DNA of 64,000 bases, taken from contig NZ_JAKKCM010000007.1 of NCBI RefSeq assembly GCF_021728395.1, forward strand, positions 203,339 through 267,338, read 5' to 3'. The notes under the pieces were generated by a model. It did no database searches. It saw only the letters and a program-made list of their open reading frames with translations, and was not told the origin of the DNA. Shown here piece after piece: positions 1 to 6,775 of this stretch. The DNA comes from Vibrio sp. J1-1 (GTDB lineage: Bacteria; Pseudomonadota; Gammaproteobacteria; Enterobacterales; Vibrionaceae). Position 1 is the stretch's first letter. Every line of letters begins with the position of its first letter. The position numbers and the translations under genes were made by a program.

Positions 1-1
1 A

Positions 2-934
2 CTAGCAAAGATCGTTAACCCACAGAAAGTGCTGCCTACTACAATGGAATTCGTCGACATCGCTGGTCTAGTAGCGGGTGCATCACGTGGTGAAGGTCTA
101 GGTAACAAATTCCTAGCAAACATCCGTGAAACTGATGCGATCGGTCACGTTGTACGTTGTTTCGAAAACGACAACATCGTTCACGTAGCAGGTAAAGTAT
201 CTCCAATTGAAGATATTGAAGTAATTAACCTTGAGCTAGCAATGGCTGACCTTGATTCTTGTGAACGCGCGATCCAGCGTAACGCGAAGAAAGCAAAAGG
301 CGGCGATAAAGACGCGAAATTCGAGCTAACTGTACTTGAAAAGCTTCTTCCTGTGCTAACAGAAGGCGGTTCAGCGCGTACCGTTGAGCTTGCTAAAGAA
401 GAGCTAGCGGCAATTGGCTACCTAAACTTCCTTACGCTAAAGCCAACCATGTACATCGCTAACGTGAACGAAGATGGTTTTGAAGACAACGCATACCTAG
501 ATGCTGTACGTGAATTTGCAGCAAAAGAAAACAACGTTGTTGTTCCTGTGTGTGCTGCTATCGAGTCAGAAATGGCTGAGCTAGAAGATGACGAGCGTGA
601 AGAGTTCCTAGCAGACCTAGGTATCGAAGAGCCAGGTCTGAACCGCGTGATTCGCGCAGGTTACGAACTGCTAAACTTACAAACTTACTTTACCGCTGGC
701 GTAAAAGAAGTTCGTGCATGGACAATCCCTGTCGGGGCAACAGCGCCAAAAGCAGCAGCGAAGATCCACACTGACTTTGAAAAAGGCTTCATCCGTGCGG
801 AAGTTGTTGGTTACGACGACTTCATCGAATTCAACGGTGAAAGTGGTGCGAAAGACGCAGGAAAATGGCGTCTGGAAGGTAAAGAATACATCGTAAAAGA
901 CGGTGATGTTATTCACTTCCGCTTCAACGTTTAA
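2..934 (+). CDS. ychF: Ribosome-binding ATPase YchF (5'-truncated)
   Basis: Obg-family P-loop ATPase that binds ribosomes. The reading frame is open from base 2, so the N-terminus (about 50 residues, with the P-loop) lies before the window; the GTG at 29 is internal. Visible parts are the G3 motif DIAGL near the start, the NVNE motif that replaces NKxD in YchF and gives ATP rather than GTP preference, and a C-terminal TGS domain ending at FRFNV. The 310 codons seen agree with a family length near 363. It ends at a strong terminator, so it is separate from the tRNA array. Confidence 0.95.
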   Translation, partial: LAKIVNPQKVLPTTMEFVDIAGLVAGASRGEGLGNKFLANIRETDAIGHVVRCFENDNIVHVAGKVSPIEDIEVINLELAMADLDSCERAIQRNAKKAKGGDKDAKFELTVLEKLLPVLTEGGSARTVELAKEELAAIGYLNFLTLKPTMYIANVNEDGFEDNAYLDAVREFAAKENNVVVPVCAAIESEMAELEDDEREEFLADLGIEEPGLNRVIRAGYELLNLQTYFTAGVKEVRAWTIPVGATAPKAAAKIHTDFEKGFIRAEVVGYDDFIEFNGESGAKDAGKWRLEGKEYIVKDGDVIHFRFNV

Positions 935-970
935 TTAAATGAATGAATTTTAAACACTTCATTTACATAA

Positions 971-998
971 AAAGCCAGCATGATTGCTGGCTTTTTTT
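971..998 (+). terminator. Rho-independent terminator of ychF
   Basis: Stem AAAGCCAGCA / TGCTGGCTTT around the loop TGAT, followed by a run of T. It lies 37 nt after the ychF stop. Confidence 0.9.
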
Positions 999-1133
999 AT
1001 CCCTTCAACAAAAGACCTGAAGTTAACTACCTAGCTGCAAGCGATTTTTTTTCCAGTTTTAGATCATAAACACGCCTCTTTGTTTAAAAAGGAAGCGAAC
1101 GAGGTTTTTTCCGAGATTTATTTAAAAAAACTG

Positions 1134-1162
1134 TTGACGGATCTTACTCAACTTCGCATAAT
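1134..1162 (+). promoter_or_regulatory. Stable-RNA type promoter of the tRNA array
   Basis: TTGACG (1134-1139), exactly 17 bp, then CATAAT (1157-1162). The -10 is followed at once by GCGCGCC, a GC-rich discriminator typical of stringently controlled rRNA and tRNA promoters. The AT-rich stretch just upstream (1101-1130) could act as an UP element. It is the only convincing promoter before the array. The remaining DNA from 999 to 1133 shows nothing else recognisable. Confidence 0.8.
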
Positions 1163-1218
1163 GCGCGCCGTTCCCGACAACAAGGCAACGAAGTGTTGAG
1201 AACGAAAAATATGGTTTT

Positions 1219-1295
1219 GGCTACGTAGCTCAGCTGGTTAGAGCACATCACTCATAATGATGGGGTCACAGGTTCGAATCCCGTCGTAGCCACCA
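1219..1295 (+). tRNA. tRNA-Met (CAU), elongator, copy 1
   Basis: 77 nt with encoded CCA. The acceptor GGCTACG pairs with CGTAGCC and the anticodon loop is CTCATAA. The G1-C72 pair excludes initiator tRNA, and the body matches the enterobacterial elongator Met type. First gene of the array; the spacer after it folds as ATTCCTAA / TTAGGAAT. Confidence 0.97.
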
Positions 1296-1333
1296 TTCCT
1301 AAATACTCTTTGAAAGAGTGATTAGGAATAGAT

Positions 1334-1418
1334 GCGGAAGTGGCGGAATTGGTAGACGCACCAGATTTAGGTTCTGGCGCCGCAAGGTGTGAGAGTTCAA
1401 GTCTCTCCTTCCGCACCA
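1334..1418 (+). tRNA. tRNA-Leu (UAG), copy 1
   Basis: 85 nt class II tRNA with a long variable arm, anticodon TAG within GATTTAGGT, acceptor GCGGAAG / CTTCCGC and encoded CCA. Confidence 0.97.
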
Positions 1419-1425
1419 TATTTTA

Positions 1426-1442
1426 AGTAGTTTTAGACTACT
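1426..1442 (+). repeat. Leu-to-Gln spacer hairpin, copy 1
   Basis: AGTAGT / ACTACT around the loop TTTAG, between tRNA-Leu 1 and tRNA-Gln 1. Related hairpins lie at all other Leu-to-Gln junctions (1994-2011, 2278-2295, 2798-2814, 3432-3447). Confidence 0.7.
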
Positions 1443-1448
1443 GCCTGC

Positions 1449-1523
1449 AGGTCTATCGCCAAGCGGTAAGGCAGCGGCTTTTGATGCCGCCATTCCCTGG
1501 TTCGAATCCAGGTAGACCTGCCA
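1449..1523 (+). tRNA. tRNA-Gln (UUG), copy 1 (variant acceptor)
   Basis: 75 nt, anticodon TTG in CTTTTGATG, encoded CCA. The acceptor is AGGTCTA / TAGACCT, whereas the other four copies have AGGGCTA / TAGCCCT: a compensated change of the fourth pair. Confidence 0.96.
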
Positions 1524-1601
1524 CTATTCAAAGTGGAGATTCCTTCATAAAGGGGTTGTCACTTAGAGCGCGAAGGTTTATATTGTCTCGCTCAAAAAGA
1601 T

Positions 1602-1678
1602 GGCTACGTAGCTCAGCTGGTTAGAGCACATCACTCATAATGATGGGGTCACAGGTTCGAATCCCGTCGTAGCCACCA
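1602..1678 (+). tRNA. tRNA-Met (CAU), elongator, copy 2
   Basis: Identical in sequence to copy 1 (77 nt with CCA). A 78-nt spacer separates it from tRNA-Gln 1, one of the longest gaps in the array. Confidence 0.97.
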
Positions 1679-1720
1679 TTCTTTCTTTTTGAAAGAACTA
1701 TCTTTGTGATAAAGAAAAAC

Positions 1721-1752
1721 AACTGTTAGTTTTTACCAATTAACTGATAGTT
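1721..1752 (+). repeat. Invariant-loop spacer hairpin A
   Basis: Stem AACTGTTAGTT / AACTGATAGTT (11 pairs, two of them G-U) closes the loop TTTACCAATT. It ends 15 nt before tRNA-Leu 2. Confidence 0.75.
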
Positions 1753-1767
1753 TATAGAGTTCAAGAC

Positions 1768-1852
1768 GCGGAAGTGGCGGAATTGGTAGACGCACCAGAT
1801 TTAGGTTCTGGCGCCGCAAGGTGTGAGAGTTCAAGTCTCTCCTTCCGCACCA
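1768..1852 (+). tRNA. tRNA-Leu (UAG), copy 2
   Basis: 85 nt with CCA, same sequence as copy 1. It follows hairpin A and is separated from tRNA-Leu 3 by only 29 nt. Confidence 0.97.
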
Positions 1853-1881
1853 TCTTGATTTAACTCTATTAAAGAATATAT

Positions 1882-1966
1882 GCGGAAATGGCGGAATTGG
1901 TAGACGCACCAGATTTAGGTTCTGGCGCCGCAAGGTGTGAGAGTTCAAGTCTCTCTTTCCGCACCA
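1882..1966 (+). tRNA. tRNA-Leu (UAG), copy 3 (variant acceptor)
   Basis: 85 nt with CCA and anticodon TAG. The acceptor is GCGGAAA / TTTCCGC instead of GCGGAAG / CTTCCGC: pair 7-66 has changed from G-C to A-U on both strands, so the stem is intact. Confidence 0.97.
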
Positions 1967-1993
1967 TTCTTTCTCTATGTAAATAGAGATCTA

Positions 1994-2011
1994 AGTAGTC
2001 ATTAGACTATT
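1994..2011 (+). repeat. Leu-to-Gln spacer hairpin, copy 2
   Basis: AGTAGTC / GACTATT around ATTA, with one G-U pair. It lies between tRNA-Leu 3 and tRNA-Gln 2, preceded by a second small hairpin TCTCTAT / ATAGAGA. Confidence 0.65.
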
Positions 2012-2018
2012 TAGCTGT

Positions 2019-2093
2019 AGGGCTATCGCCAAGCGGTAAGGCAGCGGCTTTTGATGCCGCCATTCCCTGGTTCGAATCCAGGTAGCCCTGCCA
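2019..2093 (+). tRNA. tRNA-Gln (UUG), copy 2
   Basis: 75 nt, anticodon TTG, acceptor AGGGCTA / TAGCCCT, encoded CCA. This is the majority form of the Gln gene in the array. Confidence 0.97.
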
Positions 2094-2120
2094 ATATTTC
2101 TCCTTGAAATATAGGAAAAC

Positions 2121-2152
2121 GATATTGAGATTTTACCAATTATCTTGATATC
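2121..2152 (+). repeat. Invariant-loop spacer hairpin B
   Basis: GATATTGAGAT / ATCTTGATATC (11 pairs, two wobbles) around the loop TTTACCAATT. It ends 13 nt before tRNA-Leu 4. Confidence 0.75.
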
Positions 2153-2165
2153 TATAGATTAAGTT

Positions 2166-2250
2166 GCGGAAGTGGCGGAATTGGTAGACGCACCAGATTT
2201 AGGTTCTGGCGCCGCAAGGTGTGAGAGTTCAAGTCTCTCCTTCCGCACCA
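2166..2250 (+). tRNA. tRNA-Leu (UAG), copy 4
   Basis: 85 nt with CCA, majority sequence. The following spacer differs by one base from the one after copy 3, which marks a tandem duplication with a 284-bp offset. Confidence 0.97.
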
Positions 2251-2277
2251 TTCTTTCTCTATGTAAATAGAGATCTA

Positions 2278-2295
2278 AGTAGTCTTTAGACTATT
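2278..2295 (+). repeat. Leu-to-Gln spacer hairpin, copy 3
   Basis: AGTAGTC / GACTATT around TTTA; differs from copy 2 only in the loop. Confidence 0.65.
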
Positions 2296-2302
2296 TAGCT
2301 GT

Positions 2303-2377
2303 AGGGCTATCGCCAAGCGGTAAGGCAGCGGCTTTTGATGCCGCCATTCCCTGGTTCGAATCCAGGTAGCCCTGCCA
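2303..2377 (+). tRNA. tRNA-Gln (UUG), copy 3
   Basis: 75 nt, majority Gln sequence, encoded CCA. It begins a block (Gln-Leu-Met, 2303-2646) that recurs almost unchanged at 2822-3165. Confidence 0.97.
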
Positions 2378-2417
2378 TATTTCTTTGAAATAAAAGTTCC
2401 TTGAAATATAGGAAAAC

Positions 2418-2449
2418 GATATTGAGATTTTACCAATTATCTTGATATC
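2418..2449 (+). repeat. Invariant-loop spacer hairpin C
   Basis: Same stem and loop as hairpin B, ending 12 nt before tRNA-Leu 5. The upstream spacer also folds as TATTTC / GAAATA. Confidence 0.75.
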
Positions 2450-2461
2450 TACGATCAAGAT

Positions 2462-2546
2462 GCGGAAGTGGCGGAATTGGTAGACGCACCAGATTTAGGT
2501 TCTGGCGCCGCAAGGTGTGAGAGTTCAAGTCTCTCCTTCCGCACCA
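2462..2546 (+). tRNA. tRNA-Leu (UAG), copy 5
   Basis: 85 nt with CCA, majority sequence, followed 23 nt later by tRNA-Met 3. Confidence 0.97.
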
Positions 2547-2569
2547 TTCTTGATTAAACAATTTGAGTT

Positions 2570-2646
2570 GGCTACGTAGCTCAGCTGGTTAGAGCACATC
2601 ACTCATAATGATGGGGTCACAGGTTCGAATCCCGTCGTAGCCACCA
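2570..2646 (+). tRNA. tRNA-Met (CAU), elongator, copy 3
   Basis: 77 nt with CCA, identical to copy 1. Confidence 0.97.
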
Positions 2647-2654
2647 TTTATAAC

Positions 2655-2686
2655 GTTATAAAGGTTTTACCAATTACCTTTATAAC
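2655..2686 (+). repeat. Invariant-loop spacer hairpin D
   Basis: GTTATAAAGGT / ACCTTTATAAC, 11 perfect Watson-Crick pairs, around the same loop TTTACCAATT. The stem differs in sequence from hairpins A to C at most positions, which makes it the strongest covariation evidence. It ends 13 nt before tRNA-Leu 6. Confidence 0.8.
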
Positions 2687-2699
2687 TACAGAATAAGTT

Positions 2700-2784
2700 G
2701 CGGAAGTGGCGGAATTGGTAGACGCACCAGATTTAGGTTCTGGCGCCGCAAGGTGTGAGAGTTCAAGTCTCTCCTTCCGCACCA
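2700..2784 (+). tRNA. tRNA-Leu (UAG), copy 6
   Basis: 85 nt with CCA, majority sequence, downstream of hairpin D. Confidence 0.97.
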
Positions 2785-2797
2785 TTTATTCATGATA

Positions 2798-2814
2798 AGT
2801 AGTCTCTGACTATT
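2798..2814 (+). repeat. Leu-to-Gln spacer hairpin, copy 4
   Basis: AGTAGTC / GACTATT around the loop TCT. The flanking spacer differs from copies 2 and 3, yet the hairpin is kept. Confidence 0.65.
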
Positions 2815-2821
2815 CATCTGT

Positions 2822-2896
2822 AGGGCTATCGCCAAGCGGTAAGGCAGCGGCTTTTGATGCCGCCATTCCCTGGTTCGAATCCAGGTAGCCCTGCCA
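2822..2896 (+). tRNA. tRNA-Gln (UUG), copy 4
   Basis: 75 nt, majority Gln sequence with CCA; first gene of the second Gln-Leu-Met block. Confidence 0.97.
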
Positions 2897-2936
2897 TATT
2901 TCTTTGAAATAAAAGTTCCTTGAAATATAGGAAAAC

Positions 2937-2968
2937 GATATTGAGATTTTACCAATTATCTTAATATC
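2937..2968 (+). repeat. Invariant-loop spacer hairpin E
   Basis: GATATTGAGAT / ATCTTAATATC around TTTACCAATT. Compared with hairpin C, one G-to-A change turns a G-U wobble into an A-U pair. It ends 13 nt before tRNA-Leu 7. Confidence 0.75.
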
Positions 2969-2981
2969 TATAGATCAAGAT

Positions 2982-3066
2982 GCGGAAGTGGCGGAATTGG
3001 TAGACGCACCAGATTTAGGTTCTGGCGCCGCAAGGTGTGAGAGTTCAAGTCTCTCCTTCCGCACCA
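2982..3066 (+). tRNA. tRNA-Leu (UAG), copy 7
   Basis: 85 nt with CCA, majority sequence, 22 nt before tRNA-Met 4. Confidence 0.97.
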
Positions 3067-3088
3067 TTCTTGATTAAAAATTTGAGAT

Positions 3089-3165
3089 GGCTACGTAGCT
3101 CAGCTGGTTAGAGCACATCACTCATAATGATGGGGTCACAGGTTCGAATCCCGTCGTAGCCACCA
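3089..3165 (+). tRNA. tRNA-Met (CAU), elongator, copy 4
   Basis: 77 nt with CCA, identical to the other Met copies. The next spacer holds a 12-bp palindrome AAGCCTAGGCTT (3179-3190) but no invariant-loop hairpin. Confidence 0.97.
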
Positions 3166-3211
3166 TTGATTAGATTTTAAGCCTAGGCTTACAGTCATGT
3201 AGATTTAAGAT

Positions 3212-3296
3212 GCGGAAGTGGCGGAATTGGTAGACGCACCAGATTTAGGTTCTGGCGCCGCAAGGTGTGAGAGTTCAAGTCTCTCCTTCCGCACCA
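3212..3296 (+). tRNA. tRNA-Leu (UAG), copy 8
   Basis: 85 nt with CCA, majority sequence. It is followed by a 29-nt spacer and another Leu gene. Confidence 0.97.
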
Positions 3297-3325
3297 TCTT
3301 AAACTCATCTACAATATCAAAATAT

Positions 3326-3410
3326 GCGGAAGTGGCGGAATTGGTAGACGCACCAGATTTAGGTTCTGGCGCCGTAAGGTGTGAGAGTTCAAGTCTCTCC
3401 TTCCGCACCA
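3326..3410 (+). tRNA. tRNA-Leu (UAG), copy 9
   Basis: 85 nt with CCA. A single C-to-T difference lies in the variable arm (GCCGTAAGG instead of GCCGCAAGG), in the loop of that arm, so no pairing is lost. Confidence 0.97.
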
Positions 3411-3431
3411 TTCTTTCTTTATAGAAAGATC

Positions 3432-3447
3432 ATAGTCTTAAGACTAT
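3432..3447 (+). repeat. Leu-to-Gln spacer hairpin, copy 5
   Basis: Perfect palindrome ATAGTCTTAAGACTAT, between tRNA-Leu 9 and tRNA-Gln 5, with the same GTC / GAC core as the other Leu-to-Gln hairpins. Confidence 0.6.
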
Positions 3448-3453
3448 ACTTGT

Positions 3454-3528
3454 AGGGCTATCGCCAAGCGGTAAGGCAGCGGCTTTTGATGCCGCCATTC
3501 CCTGGTTCGAATCCAGGTAGCCCTGCCA
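3454..3528 (+). tRNA. tRNA-Gln (UUG), copy 5
   Basis: 75 nt, majority Gln sequence with CCA. No Gln-CUG gene appears in the array, unlike the enterobacterial cluster at this site. Confidence 0.97.
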
Positions 3529-3536
3529 TATACAAC

Positions 3537-3568
3537 GATGTTGAGATTTTACCAATTATCTTGATATC
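3537..3568 (+). repeat. Invariant-loop spacer hairpin F
   Basis: GATGTTGAGAT / ATCTTGATATC around TTTACCAATT. Pairing is kept with three wobbles. It ends 13 nt before the last tRNA-Leu. Confidence 0.7.
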
Positions 3569-3581
3569 TATAGATTAAGTT

Positions 3582-3666
3582 GCGGAAGTGGCGGAATTGG
3601 TAGACGCACCAGATTTAGGTTCTGGCGCCGCAAGGTGTGAGAGTTCAAGTCTCTCCTTCCGCACCA
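3582..3666 (+). tRNA. tRNA-Leu (UAG), copy 10
   Basis: 85 nt with CCA, majority sequence; last gene of the array, 10 nt before the terminator stem. Confidence 0.97.
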
Positions 3667-3676
3667 TTATCGGAAA

Positions 3677-3705
3677 ACCCAGCATTAGTTTGCTGGGTTT
3701 TTTCT
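3677..3705 (+). terminator. Terminator of the tRNA array
   Basis: Stem ACCCAGCA / TGCTGGGT (3677-3684, 3691-3698) around TTAGTT, then a T-rich tract. Confidence 0.9.
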
Positions 3706-3751
3706 TTTTCCTGATTCTGGACTCGGTAGATCTCTGATTTATCGAATTAAA

Positions 3752-3778
3752 AAAGCGAGCTCTTGGCTCGCTTTTTTT
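3752..3778. terminator. Bidirectional terminator, mainly for ubiF
   Basis: AAAGCGAGC / GCTCGCTTT with A-runs on one side and T-runs on the other, so it can stop the minus-strand ubiF transcript as well as read-through from the tRNAs. Confidence 0.85.
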
Positions 3779-3784
3779 CTATCC

Positions 3785-3812
3785 GCTATTTGCTATTTGC
3801 TATTTGCTATTT
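3785..3812. repeat. Heptanucleotide tandem repeat (GCTATTT x4)
   Basis: Four perfect head-to-tail copies of GCTATTT followed by a partial GCT. It lies between the terminator and the ubiF stop codon, in the ubiF 3' untranslated region. Confidence 0.9.
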
Positions 3813-3820
3813 GCTTCAGA

Positions 3821-4996
3821 TTACATCCCCAGCGCGTACTTCAACACTTGCGCTTTAATTGGCCCTGAATGTTCAGCCAACTTTAATGCCGCGTTGCGAG
3901 CAAACTTCAAAGGCCCTAAGTCATTGCTAAAGCCTTTGTAAAAAAAGTCCATACCCGTTTGCATTAACAGATTATCAGGACGACGTACTCGCTCATATTT
4001 GGCCAAAAGCGGCTCTGTGAGTTCTTCTTGACCTTGTGTAACCGACAGCAACACATCAACATCTTTAAAGCCCAAGTTCACACCCTGCCCAGCTAACGGG
4101 TTGATGGTATGTGCAGAATCTCCGACGAGTACGCAGCCTCTATTTGAATATGACTGAGCATGACGGCGAGTCAAAGGGAACGAACCAAACTGCAGAACCT
4201 CTATATCGCCTAACTCTTTCGGGAAGTAATTTATAATTTCGTTTTTTAATTGCGGCTTGGTCATCGCACAAAGTTGCTTGATGCGTTTTGGCGAATCATA
4301 CCAAACCAGAGATCCTTGCCCTACTTTCTGACCATTTTCAGTAAGTGAACACAAAGGTAAGAAAGAGCGAGGGCCACTTGGGGTGAACTGTTGCCAGGTA
4401 ATATCTTGTTGAGGTAGCTCAGTCTTAACATTGATCAGCATACAGTGTTGGCGGTAATCCCAAGCAGTAATTCCGATTCCGGCCAGCTGACGTACTTTTG
4501 AGTTTGCCCCATCCGCACCAATCACCCATTGAGCTTCAAACACTTTACCACTTTCTAGCGTCACCAAGTTAACGTCACCAAACTCGATTGTTTTTAAGCG
4601 TTCAGGGCATTTCAATGTTAGATTTTCGTACTGCTCAAAGGCTTGCCATAAGCCTAACTGAATTAAACGATTTTCAACAATATAACCAAGTTGCTCTAAA
4701 GACAGTTCATCGGAATGGAATCGCGTGCGACACTCTGGGTGCTCCCATGTTTCCAAACGACGGTAAGGACAGACACGCATCGCTTGAATCGATGCCCACG
4801 CACCAAGTGATTCAAGCAACTTAACGGATTGGTGTGAGATCGCGGAGACGCGAATATCCATCGCTTGTAACGGTTCAAATACCTTTGGCTCTGTACCTTC
4901 GACAACAACAACACTCCTGCCCTGTTGTGCGAATCCTATTGCGATTGCTGCTCCAACCATGCCTCCACCAATTACGGCGATGTCATATCTGTTCAT
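3821..4996 (-). CDS. ubiF: Ubiquinone biosynthesis hydroxylase UbiF
   Basis: FAD-dependent monooxygenase of ubiquinone synthesis, expected to hydroxylate 2-octaprenyl-3-methyl-6-methoxy-benzoquinol. The N-terminus is a dinucleotide fold (IAVIGGGMVGAA, about residues 5-16), and the second FAD motif GDSAHTINPLAGQGVNLG is near residue 280. UbiF, UbiH and VisC/UbiI are close relatives; the call rests on the position between the Met-Leu-Gln tRNA cluster and miaB, as in E. coli, and on the 391-residue length. An in-frame ATG 20 codons upstream exists; the one at 4996 is preferred because the flavoprotein fold starts there. Confidence 0.88.
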   Translation of the reverse strand: MNRYDIAVIGGGMVGAAIAIGFAQQGRSVVVVEGTEPKVFEPLQAMDIRVSAISHQSVKLLESLGAWASIQAMRVCPYRRLETWEHPECRTRFHSDELSLEQLGYIVENRLIQLGLWQAFEQYENLTLKCPERLKTIEFGDVNLVTLESGKVFEAQWVIGADGANSKVRQLAGIGITAWDYRQHCMLINVKTELPQQDITWQQFTPSGPRSFLPLCSLTENGQKVGQGSLVWYDSPKRIKQLCAMTKPQLKNEIINYFPKELGDIEVLQFGSFPLTRRHAQSYSNRGCVLVGDSAHTINPLAGQGVNLGFKDVDVLLSVTQGQEELTEPLLAKYERVRRPDNLLMQTGMDFFYKGFSNDLGPLKFARNAALKLAEHSGPIKAQVLKYALGM

Positions 4997-5221
4997 TTTT
5001 TGTTCTTCATTATCTTGATTAAATTGCCTTTTCAATTGTACTTTCAGCCATTCCATTTACAAAACGGTTTATCTTTTCTAGTAATAAAGATGTGTACTCT
5101 GAGTGAATTTACACGTTTGGACATGGAGTGTTTGTGCCTGTTTAGCGAGCTAAAAAACCTTGTTCGATATAAGGCAAAAGCCTAGATTTCATCAGGCTTT
5201 GCAGAGAATTAGCCAGATCAC

Positions 5222-5250
5222 TAGTCAGGTGCTTTTTAAAGCAGTACAAT
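5222..5250 (+). promoter_or_regulatory. Candidate promoter of miaB
   Basis: TAGTCA, 17 bp, TACAAT (5245-5250). A second perfect TATAAT lies at 5277-5282 without a good -35, just after a GCCGCC-type inverted repeat (5260-5276). Either could start the miaB transcript. Confidence 0.4.
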
Positions 5251-5331
5251 ACGCCGCTTACCGCCGTGATGGCGGCTATAATTTGAGCAATAGCTCTCCG
5301 ATTTAAGTACAACTGAACGAGCGAAAGTGAG

Positions 5332-6756
5332 ATGAGTAAGAAACTGCTAATTAAAACCTGGGGCTGCCAGATGAACGAATACGATTCATCAAAAATGGCC
5401 GACCTGCTTAATGCTGCAAACGGCTATGAGCTGACGGAAGAGCCAGAGGAAGCAGACGTACTTCTACTTAACACCTGTTCGATCCGTGAAAAAGCGCAAG
5501 AAAAAGTTTTCCACCAGCTTGGCCGTTGGAAAACACTAAAAGATAAAAAACCTGGCGTAGTCATCGGCGTGGGTGGTTGTGTAGCAACACAAGAAGGCGA
5601 CCATATTCGTGAGCGTGCACCGTACGTTGACGTTATTTTTGGCCCACAAACTCTGCACCGCCTGCCAGAGATGATCAAACGGTCTCAATCTGACGACGCT
5701 CCAGTCATGGACATTTCTTTCCCAGAAATTGAAAAGTTTGACCGTCTGCCTGAGCCACGCGCGGAAGGTGCAACGGCTTTCGTTTCGATTATGGAAGGCT
5801 GTTCTAAGTACTGTACTTACTGCGTCGTGCCATACACACGTGGTGAAGAAGTTAGCCGTCCGATGGATGACGTATTGTTCGAGATCGCTCAGCTGGCAGA
5901 ACAAGGCGTGCGTGAAGTTAACCTACTAGGTCAAAACGTAAACGCGTACCGTGGTCCAATGCACGACGGTGAGATTTGTTCTTTTGCAGAACTGCTTCGT
6001 CTGGTTGCATCTATCGACGGTATCGACCGTATTCGTTTCACCACTAGCCACCCGCTAGAGTTCACAGACGACATCATTGCTGTTTATGAAGATACACCAG
6101 AGCTAGTAAGCTTCCTGCACTTACCAGTACAAAGTGGTAGTGACCGTATCCTAACGATGATGAAGCGTCCACATACTGGCATTGAATACAAGTCTATCAT
6201 CCGTAAACTACGTAAAGCTCGTCCTGATATTCAGATCAGTTCTGACTTTATCGTTGGTTTCCCAGGTGAAACAGACAAAGACTTTCAAGACACCATGAAG
6301 CTGATCAAAGATGTAGACTTTGACATGAGCTTCAGCTTTATCTTCTCTCCACGTCCTGGTACGCCAGCAGCGGATTACCCATGTGATGTATCTGAACAAG
6401 AGAAGAAAGAGCGTTTGTACGAACTACAGCAAACCATCAACGCACAAGCTATGCGTTACTCTCGCTTAATGCTTGGTACAGAGCAGCGTGTACTGGTTGA
6501 AGGCCCTTCTAAGAAAAACCTAATGGAACTGCGCGCTCGTACAGAAAACAACCGTGTAGTAAACTTTGAAGGTAGCGCCGACCTAATTGGTCAGTTCGTT
6601 GACGTGAAGATCGTAGACGTATTTGCAAACTCATTGCGTGGTGAGCTAATACGTACTGAAAAAGACATGGACCTTCGTAGTGTGATTTCACCAACACAAA
6701 TGATGGCGAAAACACGTCGCGAAGATGAGCTGGGTGTAGCTACTTTTACGCCTTAA
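5332..6756 (+). CDS. miaB: tRNA-2-methylthio-N6-dimethylallyladenosine synthase MiaB
   Basis: Radical-SAM methylthiotransferase that adds a methylthio group to i6A37 of tRNAs reading UNN codons. The N-terminal domain carries cluster cysteines in [18 protein letters not shown] and GGCVA; the radical-SAM cluster motif GCSKYCTYC has Cys157, Cys161 and Cys164; a TRAM domain closes the protein. It is 474 residues, the usual length. It heads the miaB-ybeZ-ybeY-ybeX-lnt unit. Transfer RNA-Leu(UAG) has no A36, so the neighbouring array is not its obvious substrate set. Confidence 0.98.
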   Translation: MSKKLLIKTWGCQMNEYDSSKMADLLNAANGYELTEEPEEADVLLLNTCSIREKAQEKVFHQLGRWKTLKDKKPGVVIGVGGCVATQEGDHIRERAPYVDVIFGPQTLHRLPEMIKRSQSDDAPVMDISFPEIEKFDRLPEPRAEGATAFVSIMEGCSKYCTYCVVPYTRGEEVSRPMDDVLFEIAQLAEQGVREVNLLGQNVNAYRGPMHDGEICSFAELLRLVASIDGIDRIRFTTSHPLEFTDDIIAVYEDTPELVSFLHLPVQSGSDRILTMMKRPHTGIEYKSIIRKLRKARPDIQISSDFIVGFPGETDKDFQDTMKLIKDVDFDMSFSFIFSPRPGTPAADYPCDVSEQEKKERLYELQQTINAQAMRYSRLMLGTEQRVLVEGPSKKNLMELRARTENNRVVNFEGSADLIGQFVDVKIVDVFANSLRGELIRTEKDMDLRSVISPTQMMAKTRREDELGVATFTP

Positions 6757-6775
6757 GCTCGTACAAATAGCCATG

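Noticed and set aside
1299-3424. Short minus- and plus-strand reading frames with the repeated peptide GRRDLNSHTLRRQNLNLV or MAELVDAPDLGSG
   Set aside because: They are translations of the tRNA-Leu genes and their antisense; identity of the peptides comes from tRNA repetition, not from coding selection.
1219-3666. Regularly spaced repeats resembling a CRISPR array
   Set aside because: The repeats are complete tRNA genes of 75-85 nt with cloverleaf pairing and encoded CCA; spacings vary and no cas genes are present.
1219-3666. tRNA cluster as a site for an integrated element
   Set aside because: No integrase, no partial tRNA 3' end duplicated as an attachment site, and flanking genes keep the enterobacterial order.
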